Assembly: GCF_001612615.1 (NCBI RefSeq)
Contig: NZ_BDAU01000042.1
Location: forward strand, 1-64,000
Source: Nocardia amikacinitolerans NBRC 108937
Lineage (GTDB): Bacteria > Actinomycetota > Actinomycetes > Mycobacteriales > Mycobacteriaceae
Length of the DNA: 64,000 nt
Reading direction: 5' to 3'
The notes beneath the pieces were generated by a model. The model saw nothing but the letters and a program-made list of their open reading frames with translations. It made no database searches and had not been told where the DNA came from. The first letter of the stretch is position 1. Each line of letters begins with the position of its first letter. Made by a program: the position numbers and the translations under genes. Shown piece after piece: positions 24,745 through 33,426 of this stretch.

Positions 24745-27218
24745 CGACCGCGCAGGACCCCGAGCAGGGGTGGCTGGGCCGGGCGCTTCTCGCGCCCGGC
24801 TCGGCCCTGCGCGATCTGACCGACGCGCCCGAACGCATGCTCTCGACTGGTGATGGGCTCGTCGTGGTCCTGGCCGTGCCCGGGGTGCTCGCCGCGGTAC
24901 GGATTCTGGCTCGGTGGCGTCGGCGCCGGCTGAGTGCACGTGCTCGCCACATCATCGTCCTCACCCCACCCGAGGTCGACGCCAAAGGCGCACTCGCCTT
25001 CTGGGCTCACCTCATCGGTCAGTTGCGGCCCGCCTGGGCGCGAGTCCTGTTGGGGCAGCCGCATCTGGGGTTCGAGTACACCGTCACACCCGAGGAGGGG
25101 GCCGGGATCCGGCTCTGGGTGCCCGGCGCGATCCCACCCGGTCTCATCGAACGCGCCATCGCCTCGGCGTGGCCCGGCGCGCACACCGACACCCTAGAAC
25201 CCGCCCTGCCCCCGCTACCCGGCCCGGTGAAGGGCGTGCGGCGGGTCTTGGCCGGGGGCGAGTTGCGGCTCGGCCGCCGCGAAGGGTTGCCGTTGAGTAC
25301 CGATCACTCCGGTGATCTGGTGCGCAACCTGATCACCGCCGCCGACGACCTCGCCCCCGGGCAGGCCGTCTGCGTGCAGATCCTGGCGCGTCCGGTCACC
25401 GGCCGCCGCGTCGCGCAAGCCACCCGCGCCGCGGCGAGCACCAGCACCCGCGCTGGCGTCGTGGCAGGGCTGCTGCGCGAGGCCCTCAACCTGCTCACTC
25501 CCGGCACGAGCACCGCCCACGTCTCCCACACCGCCGCTGGGGTGAGAAACGCGCGGGCCAGCGACCGCCAAACCTCCCTGGAATACAGTGCCGCCGCCCG
25601 CGCGGCAGCGGCCAAAGCGCGAGGGGCGCACTGGGAGACCGTTGTGCGCTACGCCGCCTCGATTCCGGTCTCCACCGACCCCGACGACATCGTGCCGATA
25701 GCGCAGGCGCGAGCGGTGGCGCGCGGTCGCGCCGACGCGCTCGCCACGGTGTTCGGGGCGTGCACCGATCACAACTACTACCGGCGTCGGCGTCGCCTGC
25801 GCCTAGAGCGGTTGATCCGGCAGCGGCGTCTCGGGCGCGGGGATGTGTTGTCGGTGCCCGAACTGGCGACGATCGCGCATCTGCCCACCGACGACGGGCT
25901 ACCCGGCCTGCAACGCGCCGGAGCCCGCGCCCTGTCCCCGGCCCCGGAGATTCCCGTGGGCGGGGAACACACGAAACCGCTGGGGATGGCCGACACCGGA
26001 ACTCGGCGCCCGGTCGCGGTCAAGATCTCCGACGCCCGCCACCACCTGCACATCCTCGGCCCCACCGGCGTCGGCAAATCAACATTGTTGGCCCGCACGA
26101 TCCTCGATGACGCCGACGCCGGGCGCGGGGTGATCGTGATCGACCCGAAGGGCGACCTGGTCACCGACGTGTTGTCGCGGTTGCCCTCTCGTATGGGCGA
26201 CCGAGTCACGCTGTTCGACGCCGACTCACCGGCCCCACCACCGTGTGTGAACCCGCTCGATATCGGCCGGATCGGGCGCGCCGGAATGGATCTCGCCGTC
26301 GACAACCTCGTGACGGTCTTTCACCGGATCTTCCACCAGTGGTGGGGGCCGCGCACCGACGACATCATGCGCGCCAGCCTGCTCACCCTGTGCGCCCAAC
26401 CAGGCACCGCCACCCTGGCGGATCTGCCGCGCCTACTTACCGAGCCCGCGTTCCGTGCCCGCGTTACCCGGACCGCGAAAGACCCAGTCCTGCGGGGGTT
26501 CTGGGACAGCTACGAAACCCTCTCCGATACCGGCCGAGCCCAGCTCACCGGACCGCTGCTGAACAAACTCAGAGCGTTCCTGCTGCGTCCGTTCGTGCGC
26601 TCGGCCATCGCGGGCGGCCCCTCGACGGTTGAGTTCGCCGACATCCTCGACAACGGCGGCATCTGCCTGGCCAGGCTGCCGAAAGGCTCGCTCGGAGAGG
26701 AAACCTCGCGTCTGGTCGGGTCGCTGCTGGTGGCGCGGACGTGGCAGGCGGTGACCGCGCGGGCTCGGGTGCCCGCCGCCGACCGGCCCGACGCCGCCCT
26801 CGTGTTGGACGAGGCGCAGAACTTCCTCAACCTGTCGACGCCGATCGAGGACATGCTCGCCGAGGCCCGGGGACTGCGGCTGTCGTTGCTGCTGGCGCAT
26901 CAGAACCTCGGCCAGCTCTCGCGCGAGTTGCGCGACGGCATCTCGGCCAATGCCCGCAACAAGGTGATCTTCGCCGTGTCGCCTGATGACGCCCGGGATC
27001 TGGCCCGTCACACCGACCCGTGGCTGTCCGAGCACGACTTGTCTCACCTCGACGCCTTCCACGCCGCCGCCCGCCTGCTCGTCGACGGCCGCAACGCCCG
27101 CCCCTTCACCCTCACCACCCGGCCGCTGGACCCGCCGATCCCGGGCCGCGCCCGCGAGATCGCCGCCGCCTCCCAGGCCCGCCTCACGGCGCAACCCCCC
27201 GACTCGCCACTGCTCTAA
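24741..27218 (+). CDS. VirD4/TraG-type conjugation coupling ATPase
   Basis: An 825-residue type IV coupling protein from GTG 24741. One hydrophobic segment is near the N terminus (GLVVVLAVPGVLAAVRILARW). Walker A is GPTGVGKSTLL near residue 440, followed by DPKGDL. Walker B is LVLDEAQNF near 688, and the sensor-like LLLAHQNLGQL comes after it. This order matches TraD/TraG proteins that bring DNA-protein complexes to the VirB4/VirB6 channel at the membrane. It sits in the plus transfer operon between the methyltransferase and the replication-relaxation gene. The frame is open back to 24399 but that part lies inside the methyltransferase gene. Confidence 0.92.
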   Translation: MTTAQDPEQGWLGRALLAPGSALRDLTDAPERMLSTGDGLVVVLAVPGVLAAVRILARWRRRRLSARARHIIVLTPPEVDAKGALAFWAHLIGQLRPAWARVLLGQPHLGFEYTVTPEEGAGIRLWVPGAIPPGLIERAIASAWPGAHTDTLEPALPPLPGPVKGVRRVLAGGELRLGRREGLPLSTDHSGDLVRNLITAADDLAPGQAVCVQILARPVTGRRVAQATRAAASTSTRAGVVAGLLREALNLLTPGTSTAHVSHTAAGVRNARASDRQTSLEYSAAARAAAAKARGAHWETVVRYAASIPVSTDPDDIVPIAQARAVARGRADALATVFGACTDHNYYRRRRRLRLERLIRQRRLGRGDVLSVPELATIAHLPTDDGLPGLQRAGARALSPAPEIPVGGEHTKPLGMADTGTRRPVAVKISDARHHLHILGPTGVGKSTLLARTILDDADAGRGVIVIDPKGDLVTDVLSRLPSRMGDRVTLFDADSPAPPPCVNPLDIGRIGRAGMDLAVDNLVTVFHRIFHQWWGPRTDDIMRASLLTLCAQPGTATLADLPRLLTEPAFRARVTRTAKDPVLRGFWDSYETLSDTGRAQLTGPLLNKLRAFLLRPFVRSAIAGGPSTVEFADILDNGGICLARLPKGSLGEETSRLVGSLLVARTWQAVTARARVPAADRPDAALVLDEAQNFLNLSTPIEDMLAEARGLRLSLLLAHQNLGQLSRELRDGISANARNKVIFAVSPDDARDLARHTDPWLSEHDLSHLDAFHAAARLLVDGRNARPFTLTTRPLDPPIPGRAREIAAASQARLTAQPPDSPLL

Positions 27219-27251
27219 CCCCGGCTACTCCCGAGAAAGGCTCCCGTACCG

Positions 27252-28253
27252 ATGATTTCCCGTCCCGACAGGCAAGCCGATACCCGTACGCCCCGCCCGC
27301 CCTGGTCACCTACTACCAGCCCGGAAAAGAGCTCGGTGGTGCGTGCGTTGACCGGGCGCGACCGCTGGATTCTGCGCATGGTCTACGAGCACCGGGTCCT
27401 GACCACCGACCACCTCGCCGACCTGGCGTTCCCGACCGCCAAGATCGCCCGCCGCCGCCTGGCGATCCTGCACACCTACCGGGTCCTGGACCGGTTCCGG
27501 CCCATGCGAACTCGTGGCACCGCCCCCTACCACTGGACCCTCGCCCCCGCCGGAGCCTCGATCCTCGCCGCGGAAGCAGGCGTGAGCGTGCGCGAGCTCG
27601 GCTACAACCACCAAACCACGCTCTCGGTCGCCCACAGCCTGCACCTGACCCACACCCTCGGCGTGAACGAGTGGTTCACCGCCCTCACCACCCACCCCTC
27701 CAACGGTGCGCGGGTGTCGCGGTGGTGGTCGCAGACCCGTTGCCAACGACTCTGGGGCGATCTCGCACGCCCCGACGCCCACGGCCGCTACACCCACGGC
27801 GAGGGGCTGCTCGACTTCTTCCTCGAATACGACCTCGGGACCACCTCCCTGCCTCGGGTCGCGGCCAAGCTGACCGGATTCGCCGAGCTTGCCCGAACCA
27901 CCGGCGTCATCGTCCCGGTCCTGTTGTGGGTGCCGACCACCGCGCGTGAGGTCAATGCCCGTGTGGCTCTGCGCCGGGCCTGGGAGCGGTTGCCCGACCC
28001 CGAGGCGGTACCGGTCGCTACCGCCGCCGCCGAGTTCCTCGGCTCGATCTCCGGGAAGAGTCCGGCCGATCAGGTGTGGCTGCCGTTGCACACCGACTCC
28101 GGCCGCAGGCGCCTGCACGAACTCGGCACTGTCTGGCCGCGACGGACGCCACCCGAAGACAGCATCGACCCAGCGTCGACCTGGGCACCGCTGAGCGGAA
28201 CCGTCGCCCTCGCCCCTCCGCCGCCGAGTCCCCCGGCTTCCGAGCACTGGTGA
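27252..28253 (+). CDS. Replication-relaxation family protein
   Basis: A 333-residue protein of the Replic_Relax family (Pfam13814 as remembered). It begins with a winged helix: HRVLTTDHLADLAFPTAKIARRRLAIL, then RVLDRFRP and PYHWTLAPAGASIL. A middle domain follows with LDFFLEYDLGTTSLPRV, resembling a restriction-fold nuclease core (E-x-D), and a proline-rich tail. Such proteins are linked to relaxation of conjugative plasmids and occur beside coupling ATPases. As no classical relaxase was found here, this may process the transfer DNA. The start is ATG 27252 after AGAAAGG. Confidence 0.8.
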   Translation: MISRPDRQADTRTPRPPWSPTTSPEKSSVVRALTGRDRWILRMVYEHRVLTTDHLADLAFPTAKIARRRLAILHTYRVLDRFRPMRTRGTAPYHWTLAPAGASILAAEAGVSVRELGYNHQTTLSVAHSLHLTHTLGVNEWFTALTTHPSNGARVSRWWSQTRCQRLWGDLARPDAHGRYTHGEGLLDFFLEYDLGTTSLPRVAAKLTGFAELARTTGVIVPVLLWVPTTAREVNARVALRRAWERLPDPEAVPVATAAAEFLGSISGKSPADQVWLPLHTDSGRRRLHELGTVWPRRTPPEDSIDPASTWAPLSGTVALAPPPPSPPASEHW

Positions 28254-28260
28254 GGTAGCG

Positions 28261-29265
28261 ATGCTGGTCAAGACACTCGGAGCGGGCTGCGCGGGGTTCG
28301 TGTTCCTCACGGTCGTGATCGCGGCCGTGGTCACCACCGTCGTCGTGTTCGACCAAGCACTCACCGCGCCCGCCCCGGAAGCCTCGACCGGCACCGGCTC
28401 GACCCCGAGCACCGAAGCCCAACAGGACATCCCGGCCGAAATGCTCGTGCTCTACCAAGCCGCCGCCGGGAACTGCCCCGGGCTGGACTGGTCGGTGCTC
28501 GCCGCGATCGGCAAGATCGAAACCGACCACGGCCGCTCCACCCTGCCGGGAGTGTCCTCCGGCGAGAACGCCTCCGGTGCTGGCGGGCCGATGCAGTTCC
28601 TGGCCCCCACCTTCGACTCGGTCACCGCACGGCATCCCCTGCCCGCCGGTGGTGCGAGCCCGCCCTCGCGCTACAACCCCTCCGACGCCATCCACGCTGC
28701 CGCGTTCTACCTGTGCGACTCCGGTGCACCCGAGGACATGTACAGCGCGATCTTCGCCTACAACCACGCCGACTGGTATGTGCGTGACGTCCTGGACCAG
28801 GCCGCCCGCTACCGCGCCACCGACACCACCTCCGGCGGCGACTGCCAGACCGCATCACCACCGAATCCGACTGCCGCGCAGGTGATCTCCTTCGCCTGCG
28901 CCCAGCTCGGCCTGCCGTACGTGTGGGGCGGCAACGGGCCCGAGGTCAATGGCGGCTGGGACTGCTCCGGCCTCACCCAAGCCGCCTACCGGTCGGCCGG
29001 AATCGCCATCCCGCGCACCACCTACGACCAGGTCCACACCGGCACACCGGTTTCCGAGGACCAACTCGCGCCCGGGGACCTGCTGTTCTACAGCACCGAC
29101 GGCGACGTCCACCACGTCGGGATCTACCTCGGCGGCGGCCAGATGGTGCACGCACCCACCTTCAACGAGCCCGTCCAGATCTCGCCCTACCGCTGGGAAG
29201 GCGACGACTACTACACCGCCACCCGACCCTCACCCGCCCACGACGACTCCCGCGCCACCCCCTGA
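28261..29265 (+). CDS. SLT transglycosylase-NlpC/P60 peptidase, VirB1-like
   Basis: A 334-residue two-domain wall hydrolase with one N-terminal membrane anchor (CAGFVFLTVVIAAVVTTVVVF). The lysozyme-like domain has its catalytic Glu in IGKIETDHG (near residue 87) and the GGPMQF motif. The C-terminal NlpC/P60 domain has catalytic Cys in WDCSGLTQ (near 235) and His in VHHVGIYLG (near 285). It would open the peptidoglycan for the transfer channel. Start ATG 28261 is seven bases after the previous stop, in the plus transfer operon. Confidence 0.92.
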   Translation: MLVKTLGAGCAGFVFLTVVIAAVVTTVVVFDQALTAPAPEASTGTGSTPSTEAQQDIPAEMLVLYQAAAGNCPGLDWSVLAAIGKIETDHGRSTLPGVSSGENASGAGGPMQFLAPTFDSVTARHPLPAGGASPPSRYNPSDAIHAAAFYLCDSGAPEDMYSAIFAYNHADWYVRDVLDQAARYRATDTTSGGDCQTASPPNPTAAQVISFACAQLGLPYVWGGNGPEVNGGWDCSGLTQAAYRSAGIAIPRTTYDQVHTGTPVSEDQLAPGDLLFYSTDGDVHHVGIYLGGGQMVHAPTFNEPVQISPYRWEGDDYYTATRPSPAHDDSRATP

Positions 29266-29293
29266 TCGCCCACCGCTCGAACGGAGAAAGCTC

Positions 29294-30736
29294 ATGCGCC
29301 ACAACCACATTCGATCCGCGTGCACCCGCAGCGCTGCCCACATGGCATTGTGCGCGGCCGTCGCCGCGACCACCGTGACGGCCGGTGTCGCCGCCGCAGA
29401 ACCCACACCGGGCCGCAACGGGACGCAGTGCCCGCGCTGGACCGCGCTGCTGGTACCGGGCACCTACGAGACAACCCCCACTACCGGACAGACGACGCCC
29501 GCGATCCTCACCCAACTCGGGGACTCGCTGACCGCCCGCTACGGCAGCGACATCGAGGTCCGAACGCTCGCCGCGCCGCCCGGGAACGGTGCCGGGTCCG
29601 TGAGCGGACCCGAACTCACCGCGGCGGTCTCCGGGCTGTGCTCGGACACGCGAGTCGTTTTGGCCGGCTACGGCCAGGGCGCCGAGGTCACCGGCGACCT
29701 CGCCACCAGCATCGGCAACAACAAGGGCCCGATCCCGGCCTCCCGCGTGGCGGCCGTCGCACTCGTGGCCGACCCGCGCCGCGACCCCGCCACCACCCAC
29801 CTCGGCACCCCGGTCTCCGGCCAAGGCATCACCGGCCCGCGCTCGCAGAGCTTCGGCGACCTGACCGACCGGGTCCGCACGCTGTGCGTCGAGGGCGACA
29901 GCTACTGCTCGACCAGCACGCAGGAGTCACCGGTCCTCGCCGCGGTCACCCGTGCCCTCGCCACCGCCACCTCGACCACGACCACCCCGGCCCCGACGCA
30001 AACCTCAACCGCCCCAACGACCTCGGCGAAGGTGCCGACCACCACGACGACCGCACCGGCCACGACCACCTCGACCGGGCAGCTCAGCGCCTCCCAGGTA
30101 CTCGCCCAGGTGGTCACCGTCCTCAACGGGCTGGCCAGCTTCACCGCGAATGTGCCCGCGATCGTGGCCGACCTCGCCCAGCTCCCGGGCCTGCTCACTG
30201 CCGGGGACCTGCGTGGCCTGCACCGCTTCTCCGGGGACCTGAACAACCAGTTCAACCCCCTGGTGCGGTTGGCCGAGGGACTCGACCTGCGCCTGGTGGC
30301 CCGCGCGCTGGCGATCGCCGCCCCGCTGGACACCACCGGGGTCGCCATGATCGCCGCCGAGATTGTCGGTGTCCTGGCCGGACTCGACATCTCCCGCATC
30401 GCCACCGACATCGGCCAAGCCCAAGAGATCGCCTGGACCGCCGTGGAAACCCTCGCCGCCGGTGACCCCGTCGCGGCCGTCCTGGCGCTGACCGGGCTGG
30501 CACCGATCGCCGCCGATCTCCTCTCCGCCACCGCCACCGCGTTCACCGGCACCCAGTTCTCCGCCCTGACCCAGACCTACACCACCGCCACCGGGACGGG
30601 CACGGCGGGCACCACCGGCACCGCCGTTCCGACCCCCCAGAACAGCGACACGGCCACGTTCGACGCCACCGGCTACAACACCGCCGCGCCGGTGCTGAAC
30701 GACTGGATCGTCGGGGCCATCGACCGCACGAAGTAG
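29294..30736 (+). CDS. Secreted cutinase-fold protein lacking the catalytic serine
   Basis: A 480-residue exported protein with signal peptide MRHNHIRSACTRSAAHMALC... cleaved near GVAAAEP. Residues 45-215 follow the cutinase fold: TALLVPGT, RVVLAGYGQGAEV, and EGDSYCS. The nucleophile elbow reads Gly-Tyr-Gly-Gln-Gly instead of GYSQG, so the serine is missing (near residue 126) and the usual catalytic His was not found. A Thr-rich linker and a helical domain of about 230 residues follow. It probably binds rather than cuts, for instance mycomembrane lipids or the transfer channel. Last gene of the plus operon, before a strong terminator. Confidence 0.8.
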   Translation: MRHNHIRSACTRSAAHMALCAAVAATTVTAGVAAAEPTPGRNGTQCPRWTALLVPGTYETTPTTGQTTPAILTQLGDSLTARYGSDIEVRTLAAPPGNGAGSVSGPELTAAVSGLCSDTRVVLAGYGQGAEVTGDLATSIGNNKGPIPASRVAAVALVADPRRDPATTHLGTPVSGQGITGPRSQSFGDLTDRVRTLCVEGDSYCSTSTQESPVLAAVTRALATATSTTTTPAPTQTSTAPTTSAKVPTTTTTAPATTTSTGQLSASQVLAQVVTVLNGLASFTANVPAIVADLAQLPGLLTAGDLRGLHRFSGDLNNQFNPLVRLAEGLDLRLVARALAIAAPLDTTGVAMIAAEIVGVLAGLDISRIATDIGQAQEIAWTAVETLAAGDPVAAVLALTGLAPIAADLLSATATAFTGTQFSALTQTYTTATGTGTAGTTGTAVPTPQNSDTATFDATGYNTAAPVLNDWIVGAIDRTK

Positions 30737-30765
30737 CCGCCGCACCGCCCCCGGCAGCGCACAGC

Positions 30766-30814
30766 GAAACGGCCGGTGGTGCCGAGCGAATTGCTCGGCA
30801 CCACCGGCCGTTTC
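30766..30814. terminator. Bidirectional terminator hairpin, 22-bp perfect stem
   Basis: Arms at 30766-30787 and 30793-30814 pair perfectly (GAAACGGCCGGTGGTGCCGA... with its complement) around the loop GAATT. The ends provide short A and T runs for both directions. It lies between the converging plus operon (ends 30736) and the gene ending at 30829. Confidence 0.85.
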
Positions 30815-30828
30815 AGTAGGTAGGCGGG

Positions 30829-31278
30829 CTAGGAGATGAGCGGGGATAGGGCGCGCGGGGTGGACGCGGTGGGATCTCCGGTCGACCGGAACCGCCACGA
30901 CGGCAACACCTTCCGAATCATCTCGGTGTCGTCACTGGTGTCCTCCTCGGCGCGTCCACGCACCGGGGCCGGGATCGCGGCGACGACCGCGCGGGCGGCG
31001 GCGTCGTGATCGGCGAACGTGGTGCCGGTCAGCGGCCCCGTCATGATCCGCAGCGAACCGGTGTGGGGGAAGAACTCGCCCTCGGTCCGGTGGAGCCGGT
31101 AGCGCAACATCACCGGCACCCACGGCACCATCGCCGGGAAAACGGGCAGGCTGAGCTCACGCACGGCCACGTCCGCGATCTTGAGCCACAATGCGAGGCT
31201 GTCAGGGGCGTGGGTGGAGTCGGCGAACACCTTGTGCAGGGACGACGCCAGAATGGCCGGGGTGGGAGTGGAGTACAT
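30829..31278 (-). CDS. Unknown 149-residue protein
   Basis: Start ATG 31278 (MYSTPTPAILASSLHKVFAD). It is soluble, with a predicted alpha/beta middle (LRIMTGPLTGTTFADHDAAARAVV) and a flexible C-terminal third. No known motif was found. It is the last gene of the minus-strand block that begins with the MoxR-type ATPase, and ends at the shared terminator. I do not recognise the family. Confidence 0.6.
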   Translation of the reverse strand: MYSTPTPAILASSLHKVFADSTHAPDSLALWLKIADVAVRELSLPVFPAMVPWVPVMLRYRLHRTEGEFFPHTGSLRIMTGPLTGTTFADHDAAARAVVAAIPAPVRGRAEEDTSDDTEMIRKVLPSWRFRSTGDPTASTPRALSPLIS

Positions 31279-31369
31279 GGTCTAGCACCTTTCTCAGGAG
31301 ATACATTGAGTGGCGCGGTGTCGGACTCCCCGGAGTTAGGTCCTCCGGGGATTCCGGCATCGCCCCGTC

Positions 31370-32179
31370 TCAGGAGGCGAGGGTGAATTTCTTGGGGGCC
31401 GTGCTGGTCTGGCGAGCGGTCCCGCTCTTGGTGAGGGTGACCAGGGCGTTGTGGACCGCGCCGCTGGACCGGTCGAGCGCCTTGCCGATCTGGTGCGGGC
31501 TGAACTCCTCGCCTGGGTGATCGCGCAGGAAATCCTCGACCTGTCCCCGCAACGCGCCAGCGGGCAACCGCTCCACCGACGACTCCGCGTCGGCCGCTAC
31601 CGCGTCACCGGCCGGGGCCGGGGCCCCCGGGGCCGGGGTGGCAGGATCGTCGCCCGTGGGGGCAGCCACCACCGTCTCCGGCGCACTGTCCGGCACGCGG
31701 TCGGCCGATGCTGCCACCTCGGCGGGGTCGGCCGGTTCGGGCGAAACGGGTTCCGGCGCGGCGGGTTCGGGCGCGGCCGGTTCCGGGCTGACCGATTCCG
31801 GCGCGGCCGGTTCCGGGATGGCCGGTTCCGGTTCGGCGGCTACGGGCGCGGCGGGTTCGGGCGCGGCCGATCCGGCGGTCCAGATCTTCGCGGCCCGGGA
31901 CGATGCGGGGTCGGTGTCCGACCGCACGGCCCCGGCGGTTTCCCACCCCGTCAACAGACGCCGGGCGGTCGACGCCCCTATGCCCGCCGCGTCGGCCAGC
32001 GCGGCGGTAGTGCTACCGGGACGGGTGCCCAGCGCCGCCCACAACGCCCGATCGGTGTCGTTTCGCAGCACGGGCACCACCGCCACCCCCGAACCGGTTT
32101 CCGGGGCGGGCGCGGTGGTTTCCGGGGCGGGCGCGGCCGGTGCCGTGGGCGCGGTGGTGGTGTTCTTCTTCTTGGACAT
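31370..32179 (-). CDS. Two-headed winged-helix protein with Pro/Glu/Ala linker
   Basis: A 269-residue protein from ATG 32179 after AAGGATCTCCC. The N-terminal domain (ALADAAGIGASTARRLLTGW) and the C-terminal domain (SPHQIGKALDRSSGAVHNAL) are both winged helices, joined by about 90 residues of PEPAAPEP-type repeats. The C-terminal domain closely matches the N-terminal domain of the MoxR-type ATPase at 35250-36476 (RSSGAV-NAL in both). It could bind two DNA sites at once or be a regulator recognised together with the ATPase. Longer upstream readings of the frame are not supported. Confidence 0.75.
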   Translation of the reverse strand: MSKKKNTTTAPTAPAAPAPETTAPAPETGSGVAVVPVLRNDTDRALWAALGTRPGSTTAALADAAGIGASTARRLLTGWETAGAVRSDTDPASSRAAKIWTAGSAAPEPAAPVAAEPEPAIPEPAAPESVSPEPAAPEPAAPEPVSPEPADPAEVAASADRVPDSAPETVVAAPTGDDPATPAPGAPAPAGDAVAADAESSVERLPAGALRGQVEDFLRDHPGEEFSPHQIGKALDRSSGAVHNALVTLTKSGTARQTSTAPKKFTLAS

Positions 32180-32558
32180 GGGAGATCCTTCAACATTGGG
32201 TTTCGGTGAATTCGGTGATGTCCCGGTCGGGACGGAAACCCGCACCGATCGGGGCGATTCCCCCCGGGGGGTCGGTGCCGTTTCCGGTTTCCATGACCGC
32301 TCGATAGGGCGTGTGATGTCAAGCGGAATCTGAAAAACACTCCGGCCCCGAATTCCCCTCGGCCATTTCCGGAATGCGAACAGCACGAGAGGAATTCGAC
32401 TCGCAGCCATCGATCTGCGCGAGGCAAGGCGACTCGCGCTGGCGGCCTCCCCGCGGGGCCACGGCGGGCGAGCACACAGACCCGAGCACGAGGCCGGTCG
32501 GTGGTGTTGTGCTGGTGTGGTTCTGGCACACCGCCGCCTCCCGCGCGGGTCGTGCCCG
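32180..32558. other. Upstream region of the two-headed regulator
   Basis: A 379-base stretch with no convincing gene. It contains an imperfect hairpin near 32250-32280 (GCACCGATCGGGG ... GGTCGGTGC). It is likely to carry a promoter for the gene ending at 31370. Confidence 0.35.
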
Positions 32559-32900
32559 CTACGAGTCGGCTTCGCCGGTACCGGTTTCGGTGGAGTCGGC
32601 CTCGGCGTGCTGGGTGCTGTCAGCGTCGGGGGCCTGCGCGTCGAGGGCCTCGCGCAGCCGTCGTCCGCCGCCGGTCAGCGCGTAGTGCACGACGTGGTCG
32701 AGTTCCCAGCTTTCGGCGCACTCGAGGCAGATGGTGTAGCCGTGGTTGCAGCGGTGGGGATTCCACACCAGCAGGATCCGGCCGTAGGGGTCGTCGCTGT
32801 CGCGCGGCGTCACCATCACGTAGGCGTTGCCGCTGAGTTTGGCCTCGGGTTTGATCACGCCCTCCTCGTCGTGACTCTGGGTGTTCTTCATCGGGCGCAT
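32559..32900 (-). CDS. Small protein with possible zinc site
   Basis: A 113-residue protein from ATG 32900 (ATG 32888 also in frame). The core reads GRILLVWNPHRCNHGYTICLECAESWELDHVVHYAL. The set of Cys-His, Cys-x2-Cys and a later His could hold zinc. The C-terminal 30 residues are acidic and repetitive. Such proteins occur on actinomycete plasmids and conjugative elements. The function is not known. Confidence 0.55.
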   Translation of the reverse strand: MRPMKNTQSHDEEGVIKPEAKLSGNAYVMVTPRDSDDPYGRILLVWNPHRCNHGYTICLECAESWELDHVVHYALTGGGRRLREALDAQAPDADSTQHAEADSTETGTGEADS

Positions 32901-32952
32901 CAGGTCTCCTGTTCGCGGTTCGGGATGCGGGTCGGTTCTGTCGCTGGCGGGT

Positions 32953-33276
32953 TCAGCGAGTCAGGCACTCGTGCAGGGGGCCGGTGGTGCGGTCGAGCCA
33001 CACGCTCACCCCGTGCCCGTGACCACCCCGCCGTATCCGTTCGGCGGCACCGGCGGCGTAGGCGGCGATGTCGTCGGGGTGCACGAGGTGAATGCGCGGG
33101 GCGGCGTACCCGCCCGTGCCACCGGTCACGTGGGACACGGTGTACATGCCGCGCTCGTCGTGGGGGCCGGGGGCGTAGATGACGAACTGATCGCCGGTGA
33201 TGGCGTTGGCGATCACATAGATCGGGTCCAAGGCGGCCGTGGTGGCAATTGGGGTGGTGCTCGCGGGCTCGGTCAT
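32953..33276 (-). CDS. Unknown 107-residue protein
   Basis: Start ATG 33276 (MTEPASTTPIATTAALDPIY). The frame is open further upstream but that part is low-complexity and crosses the terminator after the VWA gene. The sequence has a beta-rich look (YVIANAITGDQFVIYAPGPH, RIHLVHPDDIAAYAAG). No motif was recognised. It lies between the VWA gene and the zinc-site protein on the same strand. Confidence 0.5.
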   Translation of the reverse strand: MTEPASTTPIATTAALDPIYVIANAITGDQFVIYAPGPHDERGMYTVSHVTGGTGGYAAPRIHLVHPDDIAAYAAGAAERIRRGGHGHGVSVWLDRTTGPLHECLTR

Positions 33277-33380
33277 GGTGTCGGCTCCTGTCGGTGCTGC
33301 CCGTTCGGGCGGGTTGTGTTCGGCGGGTTGGTGTTCGGGCGGGACAGTGGGGGCGGGGCGGTAGGTGGTTGCGGCCCCCG

Positions 33381-33424
33381 GTTCCGTGTGCCCCGGGCGC
33401 GGGCGCGCCCGGGGCACACGGAAC
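33381..33424. terminator. 20-bp perfect hairpin after the VWA gene
   Basis: Arms 33381-33400 and 33405-33424 pair perfectly (GTTCCGTGTGCCCCGGGCGC and complement) around GGGC. It lies 3 bases downstream of the VWA gene's stop on the minus strand. There is no clear T run, but the stem strength suggests transcription ending or attenuation before the small genes. Confidence 0.75.
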
Positions 33425-33426
33425 GG

